This document shows positions 9,269 through 15,745 of a stretch of DNA of 64,000 nucleotides, piece by piece. The stretch is from the NCBI RefSeq assembly GCF_002250115.1, contig NZ_CP019985.1:3224001-3288000 (forward strand). Direction: 5' to 3'. The DNA is from Shouchella clausii (GTDB lineage Bacteria; Bacillota; Bacilli; Bacillales; Bacillaceae_D). The position numbers were made by a program, and so were the translations under genes. Position 1 is the stretch's first letter; the number at the start of each line of letters is the position of its first letter. The notes under the pieces were generated by a model. That model did not search any database, was not told where the DNA came from, and saw nothing but the letters and a program-made list of their open reading frames with translations.

Positions 9269-9710
9269 ATTTGTACGTTTGATAATTTGAAATAACATTT
9301 TTGATTTCTTGAACTAATCTATTGTATTTTGAAGCTGTTATATCCAAATCTTCTACATCAGCGCCTTCAATATAGTAATATGTTTGAAGATCTGAATCGA
9401 TTGAGTAAACTATTTCAGTGACTGACTTAGGGTAATAATGTAAGTGTTGAAATAAGACTGGTCTTACAGTATTTTCATAAGTTCTATTGTCAAAATCCAG
9501 GGTTTGTTTTGGACCACCAATTTCAATTGTAAGAACTTTAGTACCTGCAATATCTAAAAAAGCATTACAAGCTTCAAGCGTTTTTAATTTGTTTTCTTTC
9601 TTTTGTTGCTCAATAAGTAATTTTTTTTGATTTTGCCCGGAAATGTATGCGCCTATAAATGCCCCGCCTAAAGCTGATATTACTGGAATAACCATTTGCA
9701 ATATCTCCAT
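9267..9710 (-). CDS. Membrane-anchored hypothetical protein
   Basis: A 147-residue protein. Residues 5-25 form one membrane segment with small residues (VIPVISALGGAFIGAYISG), followed by a Lys/Gln-rich coiled stretch (QNQKKLLIEQQKKENKLK) and a soluble cytosolic domain of about 100 residues. The ribosome site GGCAGGTG lies 9 bases ahead of the ATG. It points leftwards, against the lysis genes, so it probably belongs to the lysogen-expressed block. The layout resembles small membrane-tethered proteins that prophages use against superinfection, but no family is recognised and that role is only a guess. Confidence 0.65.
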   Translation of the reverse strand: MEILQMVIPVISALGGAFIGAYISGQNQKKLLIEQQKKENKLKTLEACNAFLDIAGTKVLTIEIGGPKQTLDFDNRTYENTVRPVLFQHLHYYPKSVTEIVYSIDSDLQTYYYIEGADVEDLDITASKYNRLVQEIKNVISNYQTYK

Positions 9711-9752
9711 ATATTACACCTGCCTTTTTCTTCAATTATAAAGAAGGGATTT

Positions 9753-9788
9753 CCTCCTGACTATTGAAAAGCTTAACTAATCAGGAGG
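9753..9788. repeat. Inverted repeat that covers the ribosome site of the next gene
   Basis: CCTCCTGA (9753-9760) and TCAGGAGG (9781-9788) are perfect inverted copies 20 bases apart. The right arm is the Shine-Dalgarno sequence of the gene starting at 9796. It could be an RNA hairpin that hides the ribosome site or a DNA operator between divergent genes. Confidence 0.6.
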
Positions 9789-9795
9789 TTTTAAC

Positions 9796-10086
9796 ATGAA
9801 CAGAAACACTTCCGCATACTCACTTTTATTTGCTATCCACAGCTACCTTGCAGCCAAACACTACGTACCAACCCACATTAGCGACTCTTACCGTCATACG
9901 ATTAATCATATCTTGCCTTTTTACGCCAACAGCCCAAGTCTATCCGATCAACTGCAAAAAAGCATACCCGTGCGTAACCGAGTATGCCATTTTAAGCCAG
10001 TGACAAGTCAGGATTTAATTTTATTAAAATCGATATGTGCCAGCCTTCATATTAGCCAATCAACAAAAGTAGGTATACGGAGATAA
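9796..10086 (+). CDS. Hypothetical 96-residue prophage protein
   Basis: A 96-residue basic, His-rich protein with a strong AGGAGG ribosome site 7 bases ahead of ATG. It is mostly helical (SLLFAIHSYLAAKHY, LILLKSICASLHI) and has no membrane signal. It is the only rightward gene in an otherwise leftward block, and its 3' end overlaps the ligase gene on the other strand by 40 bases. No family recognised. The ribosome site lies inside an 8-base-pair inverted repeat, so translation may be controlled. Confidence 0.55.
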   Translation: MNRNTSAYSLLFAIHSYLAAKHYVPTHISDSYRHTINHILPFYANSPSLSDQLQKSIPVRNRVCHFKPVTSQDLILLKSICASLHISQSTKVGIRR

Positions 10087-10880
10087 CCTTTGCTTGTTTT
10101 ATGTCTGTACCTAATTTTGCATGGGAATGGCGTCTCTAGGTGTACAAAGTTCTTGCTTTCGTTAACAGTCTGTAATTTAGTCAGCTTGTAAAATTCCCTG
10201 CGTGACTTGATAGGCATATGCTCCATGACTCCCCATGACTCGCCCTCAAAACTTTCTAGCAGCAAGCCGAATTCGTTTTTTCTATACCCTGTAATCAGGC
10301 CTTCTGTGAACTGATAATTAATGACTTTGAGCCAATCCCCTGATCGTTTATTTATTTTGTAGGTAGATGCCGGATTTTTTATCACAATTCCTTCTAATTC
10401 TCTATTTTTAACAGCGTCAAAGTAAGAGTCGGCTTGTCCTTCTAGCCATTTAATCTCAAACATATGGGGATGCGGATGTAAGGCATTGGATAGGATTTCT
10501 TTGCGTTGTATGAGGGGCAGGGCAGTAGTCCAGGTATGTTTGTGCTTCATTATGTCAAAAACCACAAACTGCACGGGTATTATGGGAGTTGTTTTGGAAG
10601 AGCGAAAGCGAGACATGACTAGTTCAAAGTCAGGCTTGCCTTCCTCGTTTAGTACAATCAGTTCGCCATCTAAAATGGTACCGTCGGCAATATCATTGTT
10701 GCACAGTTCGGGAAATCGGTTTGTAACCTCAGTTTTATGTCTGGTATACAGCCGTGTTAAGCCGTCATGTTTGGACAAGATCAGACGTATGCCATCGAAT
10801 TTTAGCTCAGTCAGCCAATTGTTTTCCGACGGCGTGTCAATTCGGTTTAAAAGCATAGGGGAAACAAAGATAGTTATCAC
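10047..10880 (-). CDS. ATP-dependent DNA ligase (phage/LigB type)
   Basis: About 275 residues carrying the nucleotidyltransferase motifs in order: adenylated lysine K27 in KFDGIR, ILDGELIVLN (motif III), FVVFDIM (IIIa), LEGIVIKNP (IV) and DWLKVINYQ (V), then a short OB-like C-terminal domain. It seals nicks using ATP, unlike the NAD-dependent host LigA. The start is doubtful: GTG at 10880 overlaps the only ribosome site (AGAGGTGAT), while relatives begin at M-F-(I/V)-SPMLL, which here would be the ATC codon at 10869-10871; ATG at codon 9 is too late. Its ribosome site is inside a 10-base inverted repeat. It is followed upstream by a YolD-like gene with a LexA box. Confidence 0.88.
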   Translation of the reverse strand: MITIFVSPMLLNRIDTPSENNWLTELKFDGIRLILSKHDGLTRLYTRHKTEVTNRFPELCNNDIADGTILDGELIVLNEEGKPDFELVMSRFRSSKTTPIIPVQFVVFDIMKHKHTWTTALPLIQRKEILSNALHPHPHMFEIKWLEGQADSYFDAVKNRELEGIVIKNPASTYKINKRSGDWLKVINYQFTEGLITGYRKNEFGLLLESFEGESWGVMEHMPIKSRREFYKLTKLQTVNESKNFVHLETPFPCKIRYRHKTSKGYLRIPTFVDWLI

Positions 10881-10913
10881 CTCTAATCTAATTTTATTAT
10901 GAGTAGAGGTGAT
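10876..10913. repeat. 10-base inverted repeat containing the ligase ribosome site
   Basis: ATCACCTCTA (10876-10885) and TAGAGGTGAT (10904-10913) are perfect inverted copies with an 18-base AT-rich spacer. On the minus strand the left arm is the ligase Shine-Dalgarno sequence. On the plus strand the right arm precedes only ATG CTT TAG. Confidence 0.6.
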
Positions 10914-10936
10914 TATGCTTTAGGGGATTGCTGGAA

Positions 10937-11308
10937 TTAAATGCGCTGCACATCATAGATGACCCGCATATCTATCCATTCACGTATGCTGTCATTGTCT
11001 GGGCCATGCTCAATCCTAACCCTCTTGTTTTCGTGATCTATTTTATATATGTAACACACTTGGTCAATGTAATAGCCCTCTTTCCAGTAGCGGACGTTGA
11101 CGGGTAGGGCATGCTTTAAGGCATCCATCACAACAATACCGATTTCTTGCCACTGATCTTGATCTAACTCACCATGTAAATCGACCTTATCTTCACCCTG
11201 CTGCATTTCAATCCATGCTTGTTTATGTTCCGGTAACATCATCCGACTTCCTTCCCACAGAAGGTTACCACGCCAAATTTCTTTTTTAACATCGTCCATG
11301 CTCTTCAC
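10937..11308 (-). CDS. YolD-like family protein
   Basis: About 123 residues, using GTG at 11308, 8 bases after AAAGGG (a GTG at 11317 overlaps that site). It shows the YolD pattern: RGNLLWEGSRMMLPEHKQAW near the start, then ILxxAxxHALPVxVRYW, a G-I-YKID strand motif and a final IREWIDMRVIYDVQ. YolD proteins in Bacillus are often paired with UvrX-type polymerases and are DNA-damage inducible; their biochemical role is not established. Here the partner is a DNA ligase gene, not a polymerase. A LexA/DinR box lies 20 bases upstream. Confidence 0.8.
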   Translation of the reverse strand: MKSMDDVKKEIWRGNLLWEGSRMMLPEHKQAWIEMQQGEDKVDLHGELDQDQWQEIGIVVMDALKHALPVNVRYWKEGYYIDQVCYIYKIDHENKRVRIEHGPDNDSIREWIDMRVIYDVQRI

Positions 11309-11327
11309 AACAAACACCCTTTCGTAA

Positions 11328-11340
11328 GAACGTTTGTTTG
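11328..11340 (-). promoter_or_regulatory. LexA (DinR) box before the yolD-ligase cassette
   Basis: GAAC-GTTT-GTTTG fits the Bacillus SOS consensus GAACN4GTTYG. A weaker copy, GAAT-GTAC-GTTC, lies at 11351-11362. A TATAAT (minus strand, about 11341-11349) lies between the two boxes, so LexA binding would block the promoter. Confidence 0.7.
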
Positions 11341-11420
11341 TATTATATGTGAATGTACGTTCTGTATTCTAGTGGTAATTTCGACCAATAAAAAAAGGCG
11401 TATGCTTATTAGGCATAGCC

Positions 11421-11615
11421 TTAAAGTTGCTGGCGCCGCTCGGCAATCAATTGCTCCAGCTCGTCCAAATCCTCAGCCGTGGCGCGATTGCGGATAAAGC
11501 TTCTGGCACTTGAGCGAGCGCTAAGATAACGGGCGCGGTCTTTGTTTTGCTCTTGCCAGCGCTTATTACGCTCGGTTTGAGAAAGCGGCTTGTGTGGCTT
11601 GTCATGCTTGTCCAC
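11421..11615 (-). CDS. Small basic hypothetical phage protein
   Basis: 64 residues, GTG start behind TAGGAGTG. Very charged: an N-terminal basic stretch (KPLSQTERNKRWQEQNKDRARYL) then two predicted helices ending in LDELEQLIAERRQQL. Proteins of this look occur in Bacillus phages without known function; nucleic-acid binding would fit the charge. Its start overlaps the end of the membrane peptide gene upstream by 14 bases. Confidence 0.65.
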   Translation of the reverse strand: MDKHDKPHKPLSQTERNKRWQEQNKDRARYLSARSSARSFIRNRATAEDLDELEQLIAERRQQL

Positions 11616-11751
11616 GTTTAAACACTCCTAGCTGATCTAAAATAAATAGCGTTACTCCAAGGGTGACAGCAATATCCAAGACAGGCTGTTTAAAAATAAA
11701 CGATGCCCAAACCAGGATAAGCAGCAAGATATAGAGAGTTTTCTTTTTCAT
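11602..11751 (-). CDS. Small membrane peptide, 49 residues
   Basis: Starts with MKKKTLYILLLILVW and has two hydrophobic segments (residues 5-20 and 25-40), ending in a basic tail KRGQA. Its end overlaps the start of the 64-residue gene by 14 bases, which favours real translation. A TATAAT stands 14 bases before the ATG, but there is no clear Shine-Dalgarno sequence. Function unknown. Confidence 0.5.
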   Translation of the reverse strand: MKKKTLYILLLILVWASFIFKQPVLDIAVTLGVTLFILDQLGVFKRGQA

Positions 11752-11799
11752 GTGTTTTGCTGTATTATAGAGCTAAGGGAGGGGCATAGCCCCAAACCC

Positions 11800-11904
11800 T
11801 CATTTGTTATCGTCTGAGTCCTTTTTCTTCAAAGCAATCACGATGGCAACCGTTGAGGCTAAGGAGAAAAGGATTCGGGCGATTTGCTCTATCGTATCCA
11901 GCAT
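11800..11904 (-). CDS. Single-span membrane peptide, possibly holin-like toxin type
   Basis: 34 residues behind a very strong AAGGAGGTGA ribosome site. One membrane segment (about residues 8-24) and a charged tail KKKDSDDNK. The plan (short, one membrane helix, charged C-terminus) is that of type I toxin or holin-like peptides in Bacillus prophages, such as the TxpA/BsrG class. No antisense RNA gene was identified, so the toxin reading is only a hypothesis. A GGGGC-ATA-GCCCC hairpin follows the stop codon. Confidence 0.55.
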   Translation of the reverse strand: MLDTIEQIARILFSLASTVAIVIALKKKDSDDNK

Positions 11905-12011
11905 TTGTTCACCTCCTTGTTTTGATCTACTTATATTGTACTATTGATAGTACGGAAAGTCAAGAATTTTTTAAAAATAAATGGAAAAAGAGCCGTTGAG
12001 GCTCTAATTTC

Positions 12012-12788
12012 TCAATCATTAAGTTCTATCAATTCTGTATAAGTACCATCTAATGATTCAAATGTATCTGTAGCTGTATCATCTTTGTACATTCCAGATA
12101 AATAAAGCTCTACATCTTGAATAGGATCTGAGTTTGCAGGAAGTACATAGAGAAAAAGTCCTTCAGTAGTTACACCTTTATAAACGTCTTTATCTGGATT
12201 CCATTGAGGGAAATAAAGGTCATCATTCGTACTTAATTGATCTTTGTTAGAAGTAAGTACATCAAAAATGCCTCCTAGATCAACATCAAAATCATTTGAG
12301 TTGGTAATATTGATTGATATTTGCAGTAAATCGAAATGGCCAGGATCTTCAACGACCACGCGACTATTGAAATAGTCTTCCCATCTACTGCTTATTTCAC
12401 TATCAGATTGGACTTCTAAATGTTTAACATCATTTACTTTGTAAACTACTCCATTAAATTCAAATTCGTGACCAGTAATATTTTGAGATTTAAGCGTTAC
12501 GCGATCGCCATATTCATCAATGATCACATCATTCACTTCTTCTAATTTTTCTTTAATATCAGCTTCATCTTCGTTACTTTCTTCTTCCTCATTATTTTGC
12601 TTTTCCATCCATTCTGCCTGAGAAAGGCTATCCTCGTCTTCTTCAGATTCATCTTCCGTAATTTTGGTTTCTGCTTCGACATCTTGTGTTTCTTCAATTG
12701 GTTCTTCTGGTTCTTCAGTAGCAGTAGAATTACAAGCAGATAATAAAATAAGGCCAATCAAACTAAAAAGCGCAATACTCTTTTTCAT
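12012..12788 (-). CDS. Prophage-encoded lipoprotein
   Basis: 258 residues with a lipoprotein signal: MKK, hydrophobic core, lipobox LLSAC with Cys at 19. Residues 22-75 are an extremely acidic linker (runs of Glu and Asp), then a folded domain (about 90-258) with EFNGVVYKVNDVKHLEV and later beta strands resembling DUF4352/DUF5068-type extracellular immunoglobulin-like domains. The ribosome site is TAGGAGG. Position between the repressor cluster and the small peptides suggests expression in the lysogen and a change to the host surface (lysogenic conversion). Exact role unknown. Confidence 0.75.
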   Translation of the reverse strand: MKKSIALFSLIGLILLSACNSTATEEPEEPIEETQDVEAETKITEDESEEDEDSLSQAEWMEKQNNEEEESNEDEADIKEKLEEVNDVIIDEYGDRVTLKSQNITGHEFEFNGVVYKVNDVKHLEVQSDSEISSRWEDYFNSRVVVEDPGHFDLLQISINITNSNDFDVDLGGIFDVLTSNKDQLSTNDDLYFPQWNPDKDVYKGVTTEGLFLYVLPANSDPIQDVELYLSGMYKDDTATDTFESLDGTYTELIELND

Positions 12789-12937
12789 TGGAACCTCCTA
12801 TAGGTATATGTATAGTTAAATCTTACTATCTAAGTATAGAATGACTCAAGAAAAAGTTTCCATTTACAAGTTTTATGTAAAGAATAAGCATCTGTTTTAT
12901 AGGAACGTATGTTTTGTATATGGGTAAAAAAATTATA

Positions 12938-13387
12938 TTACTCTAACCACTCCAAAACTCCAAGCGGATTAAAAGTAATAGTATATTTTTTGTAATTAAT
13001 GAAGTCGCCATATTTTTGTATGTAACTGTTAATTGCAGCATTAAGAAAAGGTTCCGTAACACCGATGAATTCAGCTAATTCAAAACGATTTCTTATGCCA
13101 TTTTTGTGAGCTTGAATAATTTTGTCCAAAGGAACTAATTTATCGTAGGCCCACCTCCTTGCTATCATTTCCTGTTTGCGCTTTCTAATATCTTTTTGAT
13201 CCAGAATATCACCCATGGATGTATAATAATGACCAACTTCTTCCGCTAAAACACAGCACTTTTCATAGGGGGATAACTTTTTATTTATCCAGATTACGCC
13301 ATCAGAATATAAACCCTTATTTCGCATATCTCTTTCATAAACCTCGATGTTATTTCTATTGCACTCTGCCAATAAACTGTCGTACAT
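12938..13387 (-). CDS. ImmA/IrrE family metallopeptidase-like protein
   Basis: 149 residues. The protease motif is LAEEVGHYYTS (E49-E50-V-G-H53), where the first His of HExxH is replaced by Glu, a variant common in Firmicute phage members. Proteins of this family cleave the neighbouring repressor after DNA damage (as in ICEBs1 ImmA-ImmR). It lies 2 bases downstream of the repressor gene in the same transcript, which supports that partnership. Catalytic competence with the altered zinc motif is not certain. Confidence 0.85.
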   Translation of the reverse strand: MYDSLLAECNRNNIEVYERDMRNKGLYSDGVIWINKKLSPYEKCCVLAEEVGHYYTSMGDILDQKDIRKRKQEMIARRWAYDKLVPLDKIIQAHKNGIRNRFELAEFIGVTEPFLNAAINSYIQKYGDFINYKKYTITFNPLGVLEWLE

Positions 13388-13389
13388 GA

Positions 13390-13725
13390 TTACTCTCCTT
13401 TATTTTTTCGTGCTTCACGCCTCATGGCAACAAAGCGCTTGAATTCTTCAATTTCTTCCAACTCCTCTTTTGTCCATTCATCACCATCATGATGAGCGGC
13501 AATTGTTTCAACCTGGTCTACAATATATGGAATTTCGCTTCTTCCAAGTAGGTAGTCCACTGATACATTAAAAAAGTCAGCTATGGATTGTACCCTGTCA
13601 ATCGACGGTTTTTGTGTTTTTAATTTGTAAAGCACATTAGGACTCAATCCTAATTTTCTTTCTAATTCAGCTATCGACATCCCACGGTCTTCGCATAACT
13701 TTTTCACTTTCATAAATAAACACAT
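13390..13725 (-). CDS. Phage repressor, XRE-type helix-turn-helix
   Basis: 111 residues from the ATG at 13725, which has AAGGTGAT 6 bases ahead. Residues 5-60 form a HTH_3 domain (MSIAELERKLGLSPNVLYKLKT and SVDYLLGR); the C-terminal half is acidic and probably dimerises. It lacks a LexA-type peptidase domain, so inactivation is expected through the ImmA-like protein and/or the antirepressor encoded at 14.8 kb. Transcribed leftwards, divergent from the Cro-like gene. Confidence 0.88.
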   Translation of the reverse strand: MCLFMKVKKLCEDRGMSIAELERKLGLSPNVLYKLKTQKPSIDRVQSIADFFNVSVDYLLGRSEIPYIVDQVETIAAHHDGDEWTKEELEEIEEFKRFVAMRREARKNKGE

Positions 13726-13787
13726 GTTGATCACCTTAAACAGCAAGAACACATCTATCCAAAAAGTTTAAAAATGTAGTTGACTTC

Positions 13788-13801
13788 TTACCTAAAGGAT
13801 A
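13788..13801. promoter_or_regulatory. Candidate operator, left
   Basis: TTACCTAAAGGATA matches the right-hand palindrome TAACCTATAGGTTA at 11 of 14 positions with the symmetrical ACCTA-AGG core conserved. It lies just upstream of the repressor gene, and next to a TTGACT (13780-13785). Confidence 0.55.
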
Positions 13802-13823
13802 GTAAACTGTGTTCATAAGCTTC

Positions 13824-13959
13824 TTATTTAGCTTTTTGGACACTACAAAAAATGCCAAATTCACGTTCCCCAACGTTTAAAGGCTATTTATGATAGTCTG
13901 TTCAGCTATGGGTATATTCTAACCTATAGGTTAAACCGTGTCAATAAAAAGCTAAATAA
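13824..13959. repeat. Inverted 14-base copies across the immunity region
   Basis: TTATTTAGCTTTTT (13824-13837) recurs as its exact reverse complement AAAAAGCTAAATAA (13946-13959). They bracket the divergent repressor/Cro promoter region and could be a second set of regulator sites. Confidence 0.5.
13920..13933. promoter_or_regulatory. Candidate operator, right (perfect palindrome)
   Basis: TAACCTATAGGTTA is a perfect 14-base palindrome between the repressor and the Cro-like gene, a position and size usual for phage repressor operators. Confidence 0.6.
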
Positions 13960-13989
13960 TTAGCTAATAATACAAAGGAGGTGTCATTG

Positions 13990-14163
13990 GTGGAAAAGGA
14001 CTTCGGAAAAAAGGTTAAAATTTGGCTATTTTTGAACGAGATGCAGCAAAAGGATTTAGCCAAAATGTTAAACATATCCAACGCATATCTTTCTGACATC
14101 TTGCTTGGTAAAAGAAATGGAAAGAAAGTCAGAGAAAAAATAATTAAAATAATGAAAAAGTAG
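13990..14163 (+). CDS. Cro-like small HTH protein
   Basis: 57 residues. GTG at 13990 is chosen because it is 8 bases behind AAGGAGG, whereas GTG 13981 and TTG 13987 are too close. It consists of one XRE-type helix-turn-helix (QQKDLAKMLNISNAYLSDILLGKRNG). First rightward gene of the early region and divergent from the repressor, the normal place for a Cro repressor that shuts off the lysogeny promoter. Confidence 0.75.
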   Translation: MEKDFGKKVKIWLFLNEMQQKDLAKMLNISNAYLSDILLGKRNGKKVREKIIKIMKK

Positions 14164-14176
14164 TTTGAGATGAAGA

Positions 14177-14214
14177 TTTAAACGCATGATGCGCGAAAAA
14201 AGGAGGCGTTTAAA
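14177..14214. repeat. 9-base inverted repeat around a ribosome site
   Basis: TTTAAACGC (14177-14185) and GCGTTTAAA (14206-14214) with the AAGGAGG ribosome site of the next gene at the loop/right-arm border. It could modulate translation of the gene at 14217. Confidence 0.5.
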
Positions 14215-14216
14215 AA

Positions 14217-14486
14217 ATGAACTTAAATAGACGGTTTAAGGTAAAGGACGAGAAGCCCTTAGCCAAATCTGAAATAAACTTACCTGTTTGGTTGAGCGAG
14301 GAACAAAAACAAGAAATTGCAGCTGCTATAAAAGAAGGCACTCCCATCTTAATAACGGGGAAGCAGGGGCCAACAGGCAAGACGTATTTAGCAAACCTAT
14401 TAAAAGAACAAGGCGTCCTTGCTTTCGAGGAATGGGAGTGCGTAAAGGTTACTTTAAACGATTTGCTCGAATACGAGTCTGATTAA
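14217..14486 (+). CDS. Mini P-loop protein of phage early region
   Basis: 89 residues with a Walker-A-like sequence GKQGPTGKT at residues 48-56, preceded by a hydrophobic strand (PILIT) and followed by a helix, i.e. the start of a P-loop fold without room for Walker B. The motif has one more residue between glycines than the standard GxxxxGKT. Similar short proteins occur near the antirepressor gene in Firmicute phages; their function is unknown. Its last 38 bases overlap the convergent gene at 14449-14766. Confidence 0.65.
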   Translation: MNLNRRFKVKDEKPLAKSEINLPVWLSEEQKQEIAAAIKEGTPILITGKQGPTGKTYLANLLKEQGVLAFEEWECVKVTLNDLLEYESD

Positions 14487-14766
14487 CCGATCTTTCGGAT
14501 ACGTTAAATACCCAATTAAGTGCTGATGCATCTTTCACTTTGAACCCGCACTTTATCATCGCACCTTTAAATGCGCCGTTACCTATATAGAAGCCGCCAC
14601 TGTCTTCAAACAAATGTTTCAAACCATAAGAGGTGCGACGGTCATTAAAGGTTTTGATGGGTTTGAGATTAGTCTCAATCCAATTAGTTAAATGTTTTTG
14701 TTCACCAGGAGTTAAATAATCGAAGGCATCTGGATGATTATGTAACTCTTCACCTGTTTCACTCAT
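14449..14766 (-). CDS. Hypothetical phage protein on the opposite strand
   Basis: 105 residues using ATG at 14766 (AGGGAGGTG lies 8 bases ahead). It contains an NDRRTSYGLKHLFE segment and a GFYIGNGAFKGAMIKCGFKV segment typical of a conserved but uncharacterised Bacillus/Listeria phage protein. The fold looks alpha/beta without membrane parts. It runs against the early transcript, so lysogenic expression is plausible. Confidence 0.65.
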   Translation of the reverse strand: MSETGEELHNHPDAFDYLTPGEQKHLTNWIETNLKPIKTFNDRRTSYGLKHLFEDSGGFYIGNGAFKGAMIKCGFKVKDASALNWVFNVSERSVNQTRIRANRLK

Positions 14767-14828
14767 TATTAATACACCTCCCTTCATTCAATAGTTTAGC
14801 AGAAAGGGAGAATTAGGAGGTAAATAAA

Positions 14829-15611
14829 ATGAAGCAACTGCAAATTCTCAATCAAGATGGAAAGCTATTAGTTGATAGTCGGGAAGTAGCTCAAATGACT
14901 GGAGTTAGGCATTCAGATCTTCTCGATAAAATCAAGGGGTACGTGCTTCACTTAACCAACGGAAAATTCCGTTCGTCAGATTTCTTCATCGAAAGCACCT
15001 ATGCAGATGCGAAAGGAGAAGTTCGACCTTGCTTCTTGCTAACTCGCAAAGGCTGTGACATGGTTGCCAACAAAATGACTGGTGAAAAAGGTGTCTTATT
15101 TACAGCAGCCTACGTTACCCAATTTGAGGAAATGGAACGGAAATTAAAAGAATCACATCAACTTCCAACAACATACAAAGAAGCATTACTTCAACTGGTA
15201 AAACAAGTAGAACAGAATGAAAAGCTTCAAACAGAAAATCTTGTACTGGTTCAGCAAACGAAAGAGTTAAAACCGAAAGCTTCGTATTATGACATGGTGC
15301 TTCAAAATAAGTCGCTGCTAGCAGTCTCTAAGATTGCAAAGGATTACGGTATGAGCGCAATTGCTCTAAACAAAAAGCTTCACGAGTTGGGGGTCCAATA
15401 TAAGCAGGGAGATATTTGGTTGCTCTATGCAAAATACCAGGATAAAGGCTATACACAAACTACCACTCATGTAATTGACGCTGAAAAATCGAGAGTCAGT
15501 ACAAAGTGGACTCAAAAAGGTCGTCTATTTATATATGAGCTGCTTAAAAAAGAAAATATTTTGCCAATGATCGAAAAAGAAAGTCACGATCTAACTGGCA
15601 CAGGAGCTTAA
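14829..15611 (+). CDS. Phage antirepressor: Rha N-terminal and KilAC C-terminal domains
   Basis: 260 residues. Residues 12-95 match the Rha regulatory domain (VDSREVAQMTGVRHSDLL ... LLTRKGCDMVANKMTG), and after a coiled linker residues 150-255 match the phage antirepressor KilAC/ANT domain (SLLAVSKIAKDYGMSAIALNKKLHELGV ... WTQKGRLFIYELL). Such proteins bind and disable the lytic repressor, promoting induction. Ribosome site TTAGGAGGT. Confidence 0.9.
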   Translation: MKQLQILNQDGKLLVDSREVAQMTGVRHSDLLDKIKGYVLHLTNGKFRSSDFFIESTYADAKGEVRPCFLLTRKGCDMVANKMTGEKGVLFTAAYVTQFEEMERKLKESHQLPTTYKEALLQLVKQVEQNEKLQTENLVLVQQTKELKPKASYYDMVLQNKSLLAVSKIAKDYGMSAIALNKKLHELGVQYKQGDIWLLYAKYQDKGYTQTTTHVIDAEKSRVSTKWTQKGRLFIYELLKKENILPMIEKESHDLTGTGA

Positions 15612-15625
15612 GGAGGTGATACCAA

Positions 15626-15721
15626 GTGTCAGCCGACAACAAAGCGTACTTTAGCATCGGCGGCGGGTTAGGAATCATGGTCATGTTGTTTGTTTGGTTA
15701 TTTGTGGATTTACTATTTTAG
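15626..15721 (+). CDS. Small membrane peptide, 31 residues
   Basis: GTG start 5 bases behind GGAGGTGAT, 14 bases after the antirepressor. Residues 11-31 form one hydrophobic helix rich in Val, Leu, Phe and Trp; the N-terminus is polar. Function unknown; the ribosome site and spacing support it as a real gene of the early operon. Confidence 0.6.
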   Translation: MSADNKAYFSIGGGLGIMVMLFVWLFVDLLF

Positions 15722-15745
15722 CTGCCCACAGGGAGGGGATAAGCC

